Origin: Saccharomonospora azurea NA-128
Lineage (GTDB): Bacteria; Actinomycetota; Actinomycetes; Mycobacteriales; Pseudonocardiaceae
Assembly: GCF_000231055.2 (NCBI RefSeq)
Contig: NZ_CM001466.1
Span: 221,624-285,623, forward strand
Direction: 5' to 3'
DNA: 64,000 nt
Part shown: positions 45,570 to 55,014 of the stretch, in pieces
Numbering within the stretch: position 1 is the stretch's first letter
How the letters are laid out: every line of letters begins with the position of its first letter
Notes under the pieces: model-generated
Seen by the model: only the letters and a program-made list of their open reading frames with translations
What the model was told of the DNA's origin: nothing
Database searches by the model: none
Made by a program: the position numbers and the translations under genes

Positions 45570-46409
45570 TCACTTCGCTCGCAGGTACTGTTCCCAGGTC
45601 ACTTTGGACACCTGCGGTCCGTCGTCCGGACCGTTGTTCGCCAGCCCGTTACGGCCGAGGTAGTACTTGCCGACCTGGTTCTGCGCCGGGGTGGAGAGAT
45701 CGGTGTCGTTCACGGCGATCGCGTGGATGTGCCAGGGCCAGTTGCCCTGACTGGGACTGCGCAACCAGGCCGCGAAGCCCACCTCGCGCAGGGCCCTGAC
45801 CACGGCGGTTCGCTGCGCGCCGCTCAGGGCTTCGGCGTCGAGGTCGACGGCGCCGCCGCCGTCGTGGGTTCCCGCGGAGGTGGGGTCGTTGCCCGGCGAG
45901 TAGGAGCCCTGCTCGACGACGAGGGACACGCCGGAACGCGCCGCGGCCTCCTTGAGCATGCTCACGGTGCGCTGGTTGAAGGGGAAGCCCTGGTAGGTGG
46001 TGCGGGCGCCGGGCGACAGTGGTCGGACCAGCGTGTACCGGCCCTCGCCGAGGACGGTGAGCGAGGCGCGGCCGGGCAGGCCGTTGGCCGCCAAACCGCT
46101 GTAGCCGAGGGATTCCTGCCACCGTGCGTAGGCGGCGCGGGTCGCCGTCCCGAAGTGCCCGTCCACGTACTGCGCGGCGAGGAGACCGCGGTCGGCCAGT
46201 GCCTGTTCGACCAGACGCACGCTCGGACCGGCACCGGGCGTGAGACCCGTGCCGTCCTTCACGGGGTCGCACTGGGCGGCCAGCACGATCTTCTCCATGT
46301 CGGCGTTCGGCAGTGCCGCGGCGGCCGATCCGGAGGCGAGCACGGTGGCGGCCGCGGCGGTGGGCAGCACGACGGTGAGGAACTGGCGACGATCGAGGCG
46401 CTCGGGCAT
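45570..46409 (-). CDS. secreted peptidoglycan-binding / M15-like peptidase
   Basis: 279 aa. A twin-arginine-type signal (ERLDRRQFLTVVLPTAAAATVLA) at the N-terminus; ~70-125 a PG_binding_1-like repeat (QALADRGLLAAQYVDGHFGTATRAAYARWQ), and a C-terminal VanY/M15-like metallopeptidase region with THDGGGAVDLDA and WPWHIHAI (zinc His/Asp). It likely trims peptidoglycan stem peptides. ATG 46407-46409; no strong ribosome site. Same strand as the M23 gene, so a cell-wall pair. Confidence 0.8.
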   Translation of the reverse strand: MPERLDRRQFLTVVLPTAAAATVLASGSAAAALPNADMEKIVLAAQCDPVKDGTGLTPGAGPSVRLVEQALADRGLLAAQYVDGHFGTATRAAYARWQESLGYSGLAANGLPGRASLTVLGEGRYTLVRPLSPGARTTYQGFPFNQRTVSMLKEAAARSGVSLVVEQGSYSPGNDPTSAGTHDGGGAVDLDAEALSGAQRTAVVRALREVGFAAWLRSPSQGNWPWHIHAIAVNDTDLSTPAQNQVGKYYLGRNGLANNGPDDGPQVSKVTWEQYLRAK

Positions 46410-46497
46410 GGCGACACTGTGGGGTGGCCACGTACATTTTCCGTACAAATCCGGCCGGACCTGCGCTTGCTCCGGTCGGCTGGGCGCGAAGTCGCTG

Positions 46498-47383
46498 TCA
46501 CACTCCCTTGCGCAGCAACGACGTGACGGCGGCGCCGGTCTCCCGGTCGAGCGGGCCGGCGGTGCGCAGGCCCAGGGTGCGAGCCAGCGTCCGGCCGTGC
46601 ACGTCGACGGCCGCTTCGACGAGGTCGCCGAGTGTGCCCGCGGCGGAGGCGGCTCGGCGCCACGCCACGGTGAGTGTGACGACGCCGATCAGCGCGGCGG
46701 GCCACCACAGGAGCGCGAGCAGGAGGTAGGCAGCCGCCCAGCCGGCGAGTCGCTGTGCCGCCGCGACGGCGTCGTTCGCGGCCTGCACGGCGCGGCGAGT
46801 GTGTTCCGGCAGCACCAGCCACAGCCGGGGCCACGCCGAGGAGAGGTCCAGTCCGTAGTGGTCGAGCACGCGTCGGTCGGCCGCGGCCATGCGGTCGCCC
46901 GCGGCGAACGGCGTGGTCGGCCGGACCAAACCGAGGGCGTTGCGTGCCGCGGCTCGCTCCTCGGCTTGCCGGATCAGTCCGGCGGCGGTGTCCGGATCCG
47001 CCAGTTGTGCCCGGCCCGCCACGACCGTCGCGTCGCGGAACAGTCGGTCGGCGGCGTCCCAACGGCGGGCCCGGCGTCGGGCCAGCGGCCCCCGCGCCGG
47101 GGCGAACCACACGCGGCGGAAAAGGCTCCCCAGCGTGTGGTCCAGAATGCCCAGCACGGCCGCGGCGGCGAGCAGGCCGGCCAGCGCGAGTGCGAGAGTG
47201 GCGGCGTTGCGGGCAGCGGGCTCGGCCGCGATCCTCGCGCAGCAGGTCGACCCGGTACCAGTGGGCGTGGCCGAGGCGGGCGGCCGCGATCGCGATCGCC
47301 AGGTAGAGCGCGCCGGGCAGCACCAGAAGAGTCAGCCACCGCTCGGCCAGCTTGTTCGCCAGCGTTTCCAGGAACTTGTTCAC
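46498..47383 (-). pseudogene. membrane protein paired with the CHAT gene, one frameshift
   Basis: From GTG 47381-47383 the first frame reads NKFLETLANKLAERWLTLLV and PGALYLAIAIAAARLGHAHW, then near 47236-47243 the sense continues in the next frame as ARIAAEPAARNAATLALALA, LLAAAAVLGILDHTLGSLF and on to TGAAVTSLLRKGV at 46498. A single lost or gained base fixes the whole frame. The protein has 3-4 membrane helices. It stands head-to-head with the CHAT-TPR gene, a pairing that suggests a membrane partner. Confidence 0.7.
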
Positions 47384-47524
47384 GACGTCAGAGGCATCCG
47401 CCGCAACGGCCGATCCAGGATGCGGCACAGGGGAACGTCGTCGTCGGGCGGCTCGACCCGGAGGCAGGCGTGAGCGGGGCACGCGACCGGCGACCCGGCC
47501 GACCTTCAGGAAAGCCTTCGGAGA

Positions 47525-49858
47525 TTGCGGCAGGCGGTGTCGGTTCCCGTGGATGAAGCGACGCACCGGCGGTCTCGGCTGGTGAGTCTCGGCGCCGTCC
47601 TGCACCGGGCGTTCCAGGCCACCGGAGACCACGCACTGCTCACCGAGGCGATCGAGTGCTGTCGCCGTGCTCTGGCGGTCACGCCCGTGGGCGATCCGGA
47701 ACGTCCGGGGCAACTGAACAATCTCGCCGCCGCGCTCCGCGAACGAACGTTGCACCTGGGCGACTTCGACGCGTTGCGCGAGGCGATCGGGCTGCTGCGT
47801 GAGGCGGTGGACCTCGCCCCCGACGACCGCGGGCGCGGCCTCCTTCTGAACACACTCGGTGTGGCACTGCAGGACCAGTTCCGGCGTACCTGGGACCCCG
47901 CTGTGGCGGACGAGGCGGTGGCGTGCGCTCGCGAGGCGGTCGCACTCGACGTCGGCCGTGGTGAACAGCGGCTCGCTCTCGGCAACGCCCTCACAAAGCG
48001 GTACCTGGCGCGCGCTCACGCCGCCGATCTCGCCGAGGCGCTGACAGTGTTGGAGGACCTGCTCGCGCGGTCGAACGAGGCCCTGTTCGTCCGGTCCCGC
48101 TGTCTGCATGCCCTCGGACGAGTGTGGCGCCTGGAGTTCGACCGCACCGGCGACCTCGGTGCACTGGACCGCGCCATCACGGCAGCGGGTCGCGCGACGC
48201 GCGCCGATCCGCTCGACGACGCCGACCGTGCCGAGTACCGGCGCTTCTTCGCCGAGCTGCTGCTCGTGCAGCACGAGCGCGTCGGCGCTCTGGGCCCGCT
48301 GCGGGCGGCGCGCGACACGTTCGCCGCCGCGGCGACGGACGCGGCGAACGGGCCACTGGACCGAGTGCACGCCGCACGGCAGTGGGCCGACGTGGCAGTG
48401 CGGCTGGGCGAGTGGCCGACGGCGTTGGACGCCGCCCGGGTGGCGATGTCGTTGCTACCGGAGGTCGCGTCGCGACGGCTCGCGTGGCCCGATCGCGAAC
48501 GCGGTGTCGCGGAGCTCTCCGGTGTCGCCACCGATGCGGCGGCGTTGGCCGTGCAAGCCGGTGACGCGGGCCTCGCGGTGCGCTGGTTGGAACAGGGGCG
48601 TGGGGTGTTGCTCGGGCAGCTGCTGGACGCGCGGAGTGAGGTCGCGGACCTGCGTCGGCGGCATCCTCGCCTCGCCGCACGACTGGCCGACGTGGACGAG
48701 GCGTTGGCCGCCCTGGACGTCGCCGTGGCCGGCAGCGATCGACGGCATGCGGTGGCGCGGCGGCGTGAGGAGCTGCTGGCCGAGATCCGCTCGCTGCCCG
48801 GGTTCGGGGAGTTCCTGTTGCCGCCGAGCCTGGCTCGCGTCCAGGAGTGGGCGGGCGAAGGGCCGGTCGTGCTGATCAACGTCAGCCGGTACCGGTGTGA
48901 CGCCCTTGTCCTGGGAAGCGGCCCGCTCGTCGCCATTCCCCTGCCCGCGCTGACGTTAGACGACGCCGTCCGTCACGCCGACCGGTTCGCCGACGCATTG
49001 GAGGCGTCCACGACGTTCGGGCGCGAGCACCAGGGCGGCAGGGTGATCACCGGCGTCCTGGAGTGGTTGGACGAGACCGTCACCGGCCCGGTGTTGCGTC
49101 GGCTCGCCTGTGACGGTGCCCGGGTGTGGTGGTCGCCCGGGGGACCGCTGGCCGGGTTGCCGCTGCACGCGGCCGGGCGACCCGGCGACGGAGTGCTGGA
49201 GCGGGTGATCTCCTCGTACACGCCCACCGTGCGGGCGCTGGGACACGCCCGGGACACCGCGTCGCGCGCAGTCGGCCCGACGGACGTGCTGACGGTCGCG
49301 GTCGCGGAACCGGATGCGGCACCGCCGCTACCGCACACCGACGAGGAAGCCGCCGCGATCGGTGAACTCTGGGCGGGAACGGTCCTCACCGGAGCGGACG
49401 CGACCGCGGACCGGGTACTCGACGCCCTCGCACGGCACAGCTGGGTCCACTTCGCCTGCCATGGCGCGCACGACGCGGACGACCCGTCGGCCAGCAGGTT
49501 GCTCCTGCACGACCGGCCGCTCACGGTGCTGGAGGTGTCGCGGGCCCACCTGCCCGACGCCCGGCTCGCCGTCCTGTCCGCCTGCCACACCGCCCGCGGC
49601 GCCCTCCACCTCGCCGACGAGGCGCTCCATCTGGCGGGAGCGTTCCAGATCGCCGGTTACCCCGGCGTCGTCGCCACGCTGTGGCACGTCAACGACACGA
49701 TGGCGAGGCGCATCGCGGTCGCCTTCCATACCGCGCTGGCCGCGGCCGGCGGGCCACGGGCGCCCGGACACGCGGCGGCGGTGCTGCGCGACGTCCTGCT
49801 CCGGTTCCGCGACTACCCGCCGAGTCTGTGGGCCGGATGGGTGCATTCCGGAATCTAG
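47525..49858 (+). CDS. CHAT-domain protein with TPR-like repeats
   Basis: 777 aa. Residues ~1-450 are helical TPR-like repeats (LLTEAIECCRRALAV, ALREAIGLLREAVDLAPDD, AVADEAVACAREAVALD). The C-terminal ~300 residues are a CHAT (caspase HetF-associated) protease domain with the catalytic His in WVHFACHGAHDADDP and Cys in LAVLSACHTARGA. CHAT proteins are caspase-like effectors in signalling or defence. The only in-frame start is TTG 47525, yet in-frame codons upstream (GDPADLQESLRRL) still look like TPR until a TGA near 47471. The 5' end may thus be truncated or frameshifted. Confidence 0.85.
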   Translation: MRQAVSVPVDEATHRRSRLVSLGAVLHRAFQATGDHALLTEAIECCRRALAVTPVGDPERPGQLNNLAAALRERTLHLGDFDALREAIGLLREAVDLAPDDRGRGLLLNTLGVALQDQFRRTWDPAVADEAVACAREAVALDVGRGEQRLALGNALTKRYLARAHAADLAEALTVLEDLLARSNEALFVRSRCLHALGRVWRLEFDRTGDLGALDRAITAAGRATRADPLDDADRAEYRRFFAELLLVQHERVGALGPLRAARDTFAAAATDAANGPLDRVHAARQWADVAVRLGEWPTALDAARVAMSLLPEVASRRLAWPDRERGVAELSGVATDAAALAVQAGDAGLAVRWLEQGRGVLLGQLLDARSEVADLRRRHPRLAARLADVDEALAALDVAVAGSDRRHAVARRREELLAEIRSLPGFGEFLLPPSLARVQEWAGEGPVVLINVSRYRCDALVLGSGPLVAIPLPALTLDDAVRHADRFADALEASTTFGREHQGGRVITGVLEWLDETVTGPVLRRLACDGARVWWSPGGPLAGLPLHAAGRPGDGVLERVISSYTPTVRALGHARDTASRAVGPTDVLTVAVAEPDAAPPLPHTDEEAAAIGELWAGTVLTGADATADRVLDALARHSWVHFACHGAHDADDPSASRLLLHDRPLTVLEVSRAHLPDARLAVLSACHTARGALHLADEALHLAGAFQIAGYPGVVATLWHVNDTMARRIAVAFHTALAAAGGPRAPGHAAAVLRDVLLRFRDYPPSLWAGWVHSGI

Positions 49859-49915
49859 CCGGAGGCAGCGGCGCGGCGTTGTGCCAAGGTGCGTGAGACC
49901 CGAAGGGAGCACGCT

Positions 49916-50852
49916 GTGGGAATCCTGCGGCGGCGACGGAGCCGGAAGCAGCACGACGAGTCAGAGCCGACGGAGATCACGATCACTCTCGACGCCCTGA
50001 CGTCGGCGTCGTTGCACATGAACGCCACGATCCGACGCCACGGTGAGGACCATCCGGAGTCGATCGAGGCGATGCGGATCGTCGCCTACCACCTGGCACG
50101 TGACCCTCGGCGGCAGCAGGACGCGGCCGCCCTGCTCCACCACGTCGCCGGGTTGACCTACGCGAACCTCGGCCCGGACCACCCGGACACGCTCACCGCC
50201 GTGTACGAAGCGGGCGACCTGCAGTGTGCGGTCGGCAACCTCGAACTGGCGGAGCAGATGCTGCGGGAGGCGCTGGCCGGACGGGAGAGGGTGCTGGGCC
50301 GCGATCACCCGGACACCCTCCTCGCCGCACAGGCCCTCGGTGTCGTGCTCACCGGACTCGGCAGGCCCGCGGAAGCCCAGGCGCTGCACGACGACGTCGC
50401 CGAGCGGCGCGAGAGAAGCCTCGGTGCGGGTCACGAGAGCACGTTGATCAGCCGGGGGAAGCGTGCCGACGCGTTGCGGTCCGCAGGAAGGTTCGAGGAA
50501 GCGGCCGCCCTGTTCCGTGAGATCGTGGCCGACACCGATCGTGCCTACGGTCCCGACAGCTGGAAAGCCACCGTCGCGCGCAACAACCTCGCCGCCGCGG
50601 AGTTCCAGCTCGGACACGCCGAGGCTGCCGCGGACCTGTTCTGCGATGTACTCCGGGCCGCCACGCGACTGCCGGAACGGGAGGGCTTCGCGGCCCGCGT
50701 CCGGAGCAATCTGGCCACCGTCCTGTTCGGACTGGAACGGTATCGTGAGGCCGGCGTTCTTCTACGGGACAGCGGCCGAGTGCGAGCGCGTGTTCGGCCC
50801 CGACCATCCCGAGACGATCCAGTCGGTGGCGAACGACCTGGAACCCTGCTGA
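49916..50852 (+). pseudogene. TPR protein with a late frameshift
   Basis: From GTG 49916 (with GAAGGGAG upstream) it encodes a basic start (ILRRRRSRKQHDE) and about six TPR units of the kinesin-light-chain/NB-ARC-associated type (GPDHPDTLTAVYEAGDL, RDHPDTLLAAQALGVVL). Near 50750-50760 the sense moves to another frame: AECERVFGPDHPETIQSVAN and stops at 50852. In the written frame it runs on into the palindromic repeats. It probably works with the CHAT protein 58 bp upstream (TPR proteins often serve as partners); the frameshift may be real or a read error. Confidence 0.7.
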
Positions 50853-50877
50853 CCGACGCCTGGCCAACTTTGACGCC

Positions 50878-51028
50878 GTGTCCGCGCCCTGGGCACGCGT
50901 GTTCGCGCTTCCCGTACGCGTGTCGGCGCTTCCCGTACGTGGGCTTGCCGGGGCGGGGAGCGACGGTGTCCGCGAAGTGCGGACACGCGTGCGCAGACGG
51001 CGGACACGCGTGCGCAGACGGCGGACAC
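50878..51028. repeat. intergenic palindromic repeat, copy 3 (151 bp, expanded)
   Basis: The left arm carries three tandem 21-bp modules (GTGTCCGCGCCC..., GTGTTCGCGCTTCCCG..., GTGTCGGCGCTTCCCG...), the right arm two exact copies of a module ending GGCGGACAC. Arms are imperfect reverse complements. It lies between the convergent TPR and heme-binding genes. Confidence 0.8.
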
Positions 51029-51043
51029 GCCAGTGGGACGGTG

Positions 51044-51466
51044 CTACCCGGCGGGTCGGTAGGCGGCCGCCGCGGCCTCGGCGATGGCCTGGTCCTGCTC
51101 GCCGGTGCCGCCGCTGACGCCGACGCCGCCGACCACCTGGCCGTCGTGCTGGAGGGGAATACCGCCCGCGAAGACCATCACGCGGCCCTGGTTGGAGACC
51201 TGGATGCCGAAGAACTGCTCCCGCGGTTGCGCGTTGTCGGCGAGGTCGCGGGTCTGGATGTCGAACGCGCGGGCGGTGTAGGCCTTGTTGATGGAGATGT
51301 CGATGCTGCCGATCCAGGCGCCGTCCATCCGCGCGTGCGCCACCAGATTGCCGCCCGCGTCGACGACCGCGATGTTGGCCGGTTGCCCGATGTCCTGTGC
51401 TCGCCGCTCACCCGCTGCGATGACCTCGCGTGCTTCGTCCAGCGAGATCGACGGCAGTGTCCGCAT
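51044..51466 (-). CDS. HbpS/GlcG family heme-binding-like protein
   Basis: 140 aa. Typical GlcG/HbpS (DUF336) features: ISLDEAREVIAAGERRAQDI, PANIAVVDAGGNLVAHARMD, DISINKAYTARAF, FAGGIPLQHDGQVVGGVGVSG. Family members bind heme or corrinoids, or act in glycolate/diol metabolism. No export signal. ATG 51464-51466 follows GGAGGGAG. Palindromic repeats lie on both sides. Confidence 0.9.
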   Translation of the reverse strand: MRTLPSISLDEAREVIAAGERRAQDIGQPANIAVVDAGGNLVAHARMDGAWIGSIDISINKAYTARAFDIQTRDLADNAQPREQFFGIQVSNQGRVMVFAGGIPLQHDGQVVGGVGVSGGTGEQDQAIAEAAAAAYRPAG

Positions 51467-51545
51467 GGCTTCTCCCTCCGCGTTCGGCGGCCGCGTGCCG
51501 GCCACCCGACTCCTACCCGTGCGGGGCAGGGCAAAACCCGACACC

Positions 51546-51675
51546 GTGTCCGCGCTTCCCGCACGCGTGTCTGCACTTCCCGTACGCCGGCTCGCCGGGC
51601 AGGGAGCAATCCATGTCCACGAAGTGCGAACACGCGTGCGCAGAGCGCAGACACACGTACGCAGACGGCGGACAC
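51546..51675. repeat. intergenic palindromic repeat, copy 4 (130 bp)
   Basis: The left arm starts GTGTCCGCGCTTCCCG and repeats the module once more; the right arm holds ACACGTACGCAGACGGCGGACAC-like modules on its end. This copy occupies a divergent promoter region, not a 3' end. Confidence 0.78.
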
Positions 51676-51784
51676 GGTGACGCAGACGGCGGCTCGCGCC
51701 GCAGCGCACCGTGGCCGGCCGGTCACCGGTTCCAGTGCGTGATACGCCCGTTCGCGCCCGGGTTTCCCGGGCCAGAATGAGGGC

Positions 51785-52990
51785 ATGACGACCCGACCGG
51801 ACAAACGTGTGCCCGAGACGCTGTCGTTCCCGACGAGCGCTGTCCACGCGGGCAATGAGATCGACGCCGGTTCGGGGGCGATCCGCACCCCGATCATCAT
51901 GGCGAACTCCTACGCGCTGCCCGAGGATCCGGCGAATCTGAGCTGGTCGGGTACCGACGTCCCCCTCTACACCCGCAACTCGGGCGCCAACCAGCTGGGC
52001 CTGCAGAGGAAGCTGGCGGCGCTGGAGGGCGGGGAGGACGCCGTCGTGCTGGCCTCGGGGGTCGCCGCGCTGCACGCGGTGTTCTTCAGCCACCTCCGCA
52101 CGGGTGATCACGTGGTGGTCGCCGACGTCACCTACGAGGCGACGTGGCGGCTGTTCGCCGAACTGCTGCCCGACCGCTACGGCATCGAGGCCACGTTCGT
52201 CGACATGACGGACCTCGACGCGGTGCGCGCGGCTCTCCGCCCCAACACGCGGATCGTGCACGTCGAGGCCATCGCCAACCCGACCACCAAGGTCACCGAC
52301 GTCGCGGCGGTGGCGTCGATCGCGCACGAGGCGGGCGCGCTGCTGGTCGTCGACTCGACGTTCACCCCGCCGCCGCTGTACCGGCCGCTGGAGGACGGCG
52401 CCGACCTGGTGGTGCACTCGCTGACGAAGTACGTCAACGGCCACGGCGACGCGATGGGCGGCGCGGTGATCGGTTCGGCCGAGCTGATCGAGCCGATCAA
52501 GAGCGACGCGATGGTCGACGTGGGCGGGGTGATCTCGCCGTTCAACGCGTGGCTGATCACCCGAGGGTCCGTGACGCTGCCGTTGCGGGTGCGCCAGCAG
52601 ACCTCCTCTGCCGCCCGCATCGCGGCGCGCCTGCGGGAGGATCCGCGCGTCGCCTACGTCGCGTACCCGGGCTTGCCGGACCACCCGCAACACGAGGTCG
52701 CGAGCCGGCAGTTCGGCGGTCGCGGCTACGGGGCCATGATGGCGTTCGCCGTCGCCGGCGACCCCGACACGCAGAACCGGTTCGTGGCCAATCTGCGCAT
52801 CATCACCTCGGCGGTGTCGCTCGGGCACGACGAGTCGCTCATCGTGCACGTCGGCACCGAGGGGCCGCGGGTGGCGCATTACCCGGAGGAGTTCCGCAAG
52901 TGGGGTCACCTGCGGTTCTCGGTCGGTTTGGAGGACCCGGACGACCTCATCGCCGACCTGATCGGCGCGCTGGACGAGACCTTCGGGTGA
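51785..52990 (+). CDS. Cys/Met-metabolism PLP enzyme (cystathionine gamma-synthase/lyase-like)
   Basis: 401 aa. Family signatures: AVHAGNEIDAGSGAIRTPI, LYTRNSGANQLGLQRKLAALEGG, VVLASGVAALHAV, VVDSTFTPPPLYRPLEDGAD and the Schiff-base Lys in VVHSLTKYVNGHGDAMGG. It performs gamma- or beta-elimination or exchange on sulfur amino acids; which one cannot be told. ATG 51785. The FAD oxidoreductase follows after 28 bp, likely in one operon. Confidence 0.9.
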   Translation: MTTRPDKRVPETLSFPTSAVHAGNEIDAGSGAIRTPIIMANSYALPEDPANLSWSGTDVPLYTRNSGANQLGLQRKLAALEGGEDAVVLASGVAALHAVFFSHLRTGDHVVVADVTYEATWRLFAELLPDRYGIEATFVDMTDLDAVRAALRPNTRIVHVEAIANPTTKVTDVAAVASIAHEAGALLVVDSTFTPPPLYRPLEDGADLVVHSLTKYVNGHGDAMGGAVIGSAELIEPIKSDAMVDVGGVISPFNAWLITRGSVTLPLRVRQQTSSAARIAARLREDPRVAYVAYPGLPDHPQHEVASRQFGGRGYGAMMAFAVAGDPDTQNRFVANLRIITSAVSLGHDESLIVHVGTEGPRVAHYPEEFRKWGHLRFSVGLEDPDDLIADLIGALDETFG

Positions 52991-53018
52991 GTCCCATCGA
53001 CGTCGTGGAGGTGTCGCG

Positions 53019-54194
53019 ATGAAGGTCGCCGTCGTCGGACTCGGCGTGCTCGGGGCGTCCGTGGCCCGCTCGCTGGCCGTGGCGGGTGCCTCGGTGACGG
53101 TGCTCGAACGCAGCGAACCGCTCGCGGGCACGTCGGGCACGACCTTCGCCTGGGTCAACTCGCACGGCAAGAATCCGCTGCCCTACCACCAGCTGAACGT
53201 CGCCGGCATGCACGAGCACGCCGTGTTGGCGCGCTCGGTGTCCGGTCAGCCCGCGTGGTACCACCGCACCGGGAACCTGGAATGGGCCGGTGACGAGGAG
53301 GGTGCGGAGCGGCTCGCGCGGTCGGTCGCGCAGCTGCGCGACCGGGACTACCCCGTGCAGTGGCTCACGCCCGGTGCTGCCCGGGAGCTCGTTCCGGACC
53401 TGCGCGTGCCACCGGGAGTACGCTACGTCGCCTATTATCCGACCGAGGGCTACGTGCTGCCCCCGCTCCTGGTCGCGCGACTGTGGGGCGAGGCGCGCGA
53501 CGCCGGTGCCGAACTCCTCTGCCCTGCGCACGTCGTCGCCGTCACCGAGCGCGGTGACGGCGTCCGCCTCGCCCTCGCCGACGGTGGCGAGGTGCGGGCC
53601 GACGCGGTGGTGCTCGCCGCGGGGCGCTGGAGTGACGCCGTGGCCTCCTCGGCCGGACATCGGGTGCCCCTGGCCGATCCGGACGTCGCGGGCTCCGCCA
53701 CGGTCGGCTTCCTCGGCTGGACCACACCGGTGGCCGCCCGCCTCGACCGGGTGCTGACGACGCCGAACCTCAACGTCCGGCCCGACGGGGGCGGGCGCCT
53801 CGTGGTGCAGGGACTGGACCTCGACGCGGACGCCGACCCAGCGCGGCCGCCGACGCCGGACGGGGAGCACGCGCGCACCCTGCTCACGAGACTCGCCGCC
53901 CTGATCGACGGCACCGACGGGGCGCGGCTGACCTCGCTGCGGGTGGGGCAGCGCGCTCTGCCCGCGGACGGCCTGCCGGTGTGCGGGTTCCTGGGCGAGC
54001 GCCACCGCGTCTACGCGCTCGTCTCGCACAGTGGCATCACGCTCGGCCCGTTGCTCGGACGACTCGCGGCGCAGGAGATCCTGCGCGAGGAGCCCAGCGA
54101 CCTGCTCGCCGACTTCCGGCCCCAGCGCTGGGACGGAGTCGACCCGGCCGAGCTGCCCGCCCTGCGCCCCGCGCGGTTGGCCGGGCAGCAGTAG
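53019..54194 (+). CDS. FAD-dependent oxidoreductase (DAO family)
   Basis: 391 aa. N-terminal Rossmann motif VAVVGLGVLGASVARSLAV, then VLERSEPLAGTSGTTFAWVNSHGKN, and a C-terminal FAD-contact region (HSGITLGPLLGRLAAQEIL). It resembles D-amino-acid dehydrogenase/glycine oxidase-type flavoproteins that oxidise amines. ATG 53019 is preceded by GGAGG. Coupled to the PLP enzyme upstream, which suggests a shared amino-acid substrate. Confidence 0.88.
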   Translation: MKVAVVGLGVLGASVARSLAVAGASVTVLERSEPLAGTSGTTFAWVNSHGKNPLPYHQLNVAGMHEHAVLARSVSGQPAWYHRTGNLEWAGDEEGAERLARSVAQLRDRDYPVQWLTPGAARELVPDLRVPPGVRYVAYYPTEGYVLPPLLVARLWGEARDAGAELLCPAHVVAVTERGDGVRLALADGGEVRADAVVLAAGRWSDAVASSAGHRVPLADPDVAGSATVGFLGWTTPVAARLDRVLTTPNLNVRPDGGGRLVVQGLDLDADADPARPPTPDGEHARTLLTRLAALIDGTDGARLTSLRVGQRALPADGLPVCGFLGERHRVYALVSHSGITLGPLLGRLAAQEILREEPSDLLADFRPQRWDGVDPAELPALRPARLAGQQ

Positions 54195-54217
54195 CAGTCG
54201 GCGTACCGGTGCGGCGG

Positions 54218-54943
54218 TCAGACGGCTTCGAGGACGAAGAACAGAAAGCACAGGAACGCCTGCCTGTCCGCGAGTTCATCGGGGAACCGTTCGTGCGCGC
54301 CCGGTGCGGGCGGCGGCTCGCTGACGACGGCCGTGCGGAATCCGGCCGCGGTGAAGGCGTCGGTCATCGCGTGCAGCGGCCGGTGCCAGTACGTCAGCAC
54401 GGCCTTCTGACCGTCGAAGGTGTACTCGTCGGACCACTGGCAGGTCGCGAAGTAGTCGGCTTCGGGGTTGACCAGCTTGTAGACGAAGGGGTGGTTGACG
54501 GCCATGATCAGCCGACCACGGGGTTTCAGTACCCGCCGCAACTCCGCCAGCGGTGCGGTCCAGTCCTTTAGGTAGTGCAGCACGAGGGCCGAGACGACAT
54601 CGTCGAACGCCCCGTCGGGGAACGGCAGCGGCTCGCTCAGGTCGGCGACCCGCAGGGACGCGTCCTCGCCCAGCCGTCGCCGGGCCAGCTCCACCATCGC
54701 GGCGCTGGCATCGAAGCCGCTGACGACGGCGCCGCGGTCGCGCAGTGCCTCGAACAGGGGGCCGGAGCCGCATCCGGCGTCGAGAATCCGGCGACCGGCC
54801 ACGTCCCCGGCCAACTCCAGGATCGCAGGCCGGGCGTAGTAGGCGTTGACGAGGCTGTGTTCGTTCTCGGCGGTGTACGCCTCGGCGAAACTGTCGTAGT
54901 CGTTGATCGGAGTGTCGGCGGAATCTCCGGTGACTGCGGTCAT
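54218..54943 (-). CDS. class I SAM-dependent methyltransferase
   Basis: 241 aa. SAM-binding motif I RRILDAGCGSGPLFEAL, motif II FDASAAMVELAR, SEPLPFPDGAFDDVVSALVLHYL and post-III LKPRGRLIMAV. It resembles small-molecule (UbiE/BioC-like) methyltransferases; the acceptor is unknown. Convergent with the FAD oxidoreductase, 23 bp apart. Confidence 0.88.
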   Translation of the reverse strand: MTAVTGDSADTPINDYDSFAEAYTAENEHSLVNAYYARPAILELAGDVAGRRILDAGCGSGPLFEALRDRGAVVSGFDASAAMVELARRRLGEDASLRVADLSEPLPFPDGAFDDVVSALVLHYLKDWTAPLAELRRVLKPRGRLIMAVNHPFVYKLVNPEADYFATCQWSDEYTFDGQKAVLTYWHRPLHAMTDAFTAAGFRTAVVSEPPPAPGAHERFPDELADRQAFLCFLFFVLEAV

Positions 54944-55014
54944 GCGAGCCAGCCTGGCATGTCCCGTCCGCTCCTCGCTGGGGTTCGGCCGCGCCGGGGC
55001 CTATCGTGGCGGGC

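Noticed and set aside
50878..51028. Possible CRISPR array
   Set aside because: The 21-bp modules repeat directly but without unique spacers of constant length, and the two arms are mutually inverted; no cas genes are present.
49889..51742. Reading the TPR gene as one 617-aa protein
   Set aside because: Beyond about 50755 the frame runs through the palindromic repeats and antisense of the heme-binding gene; the TPR sense continues in another frame to 50852.
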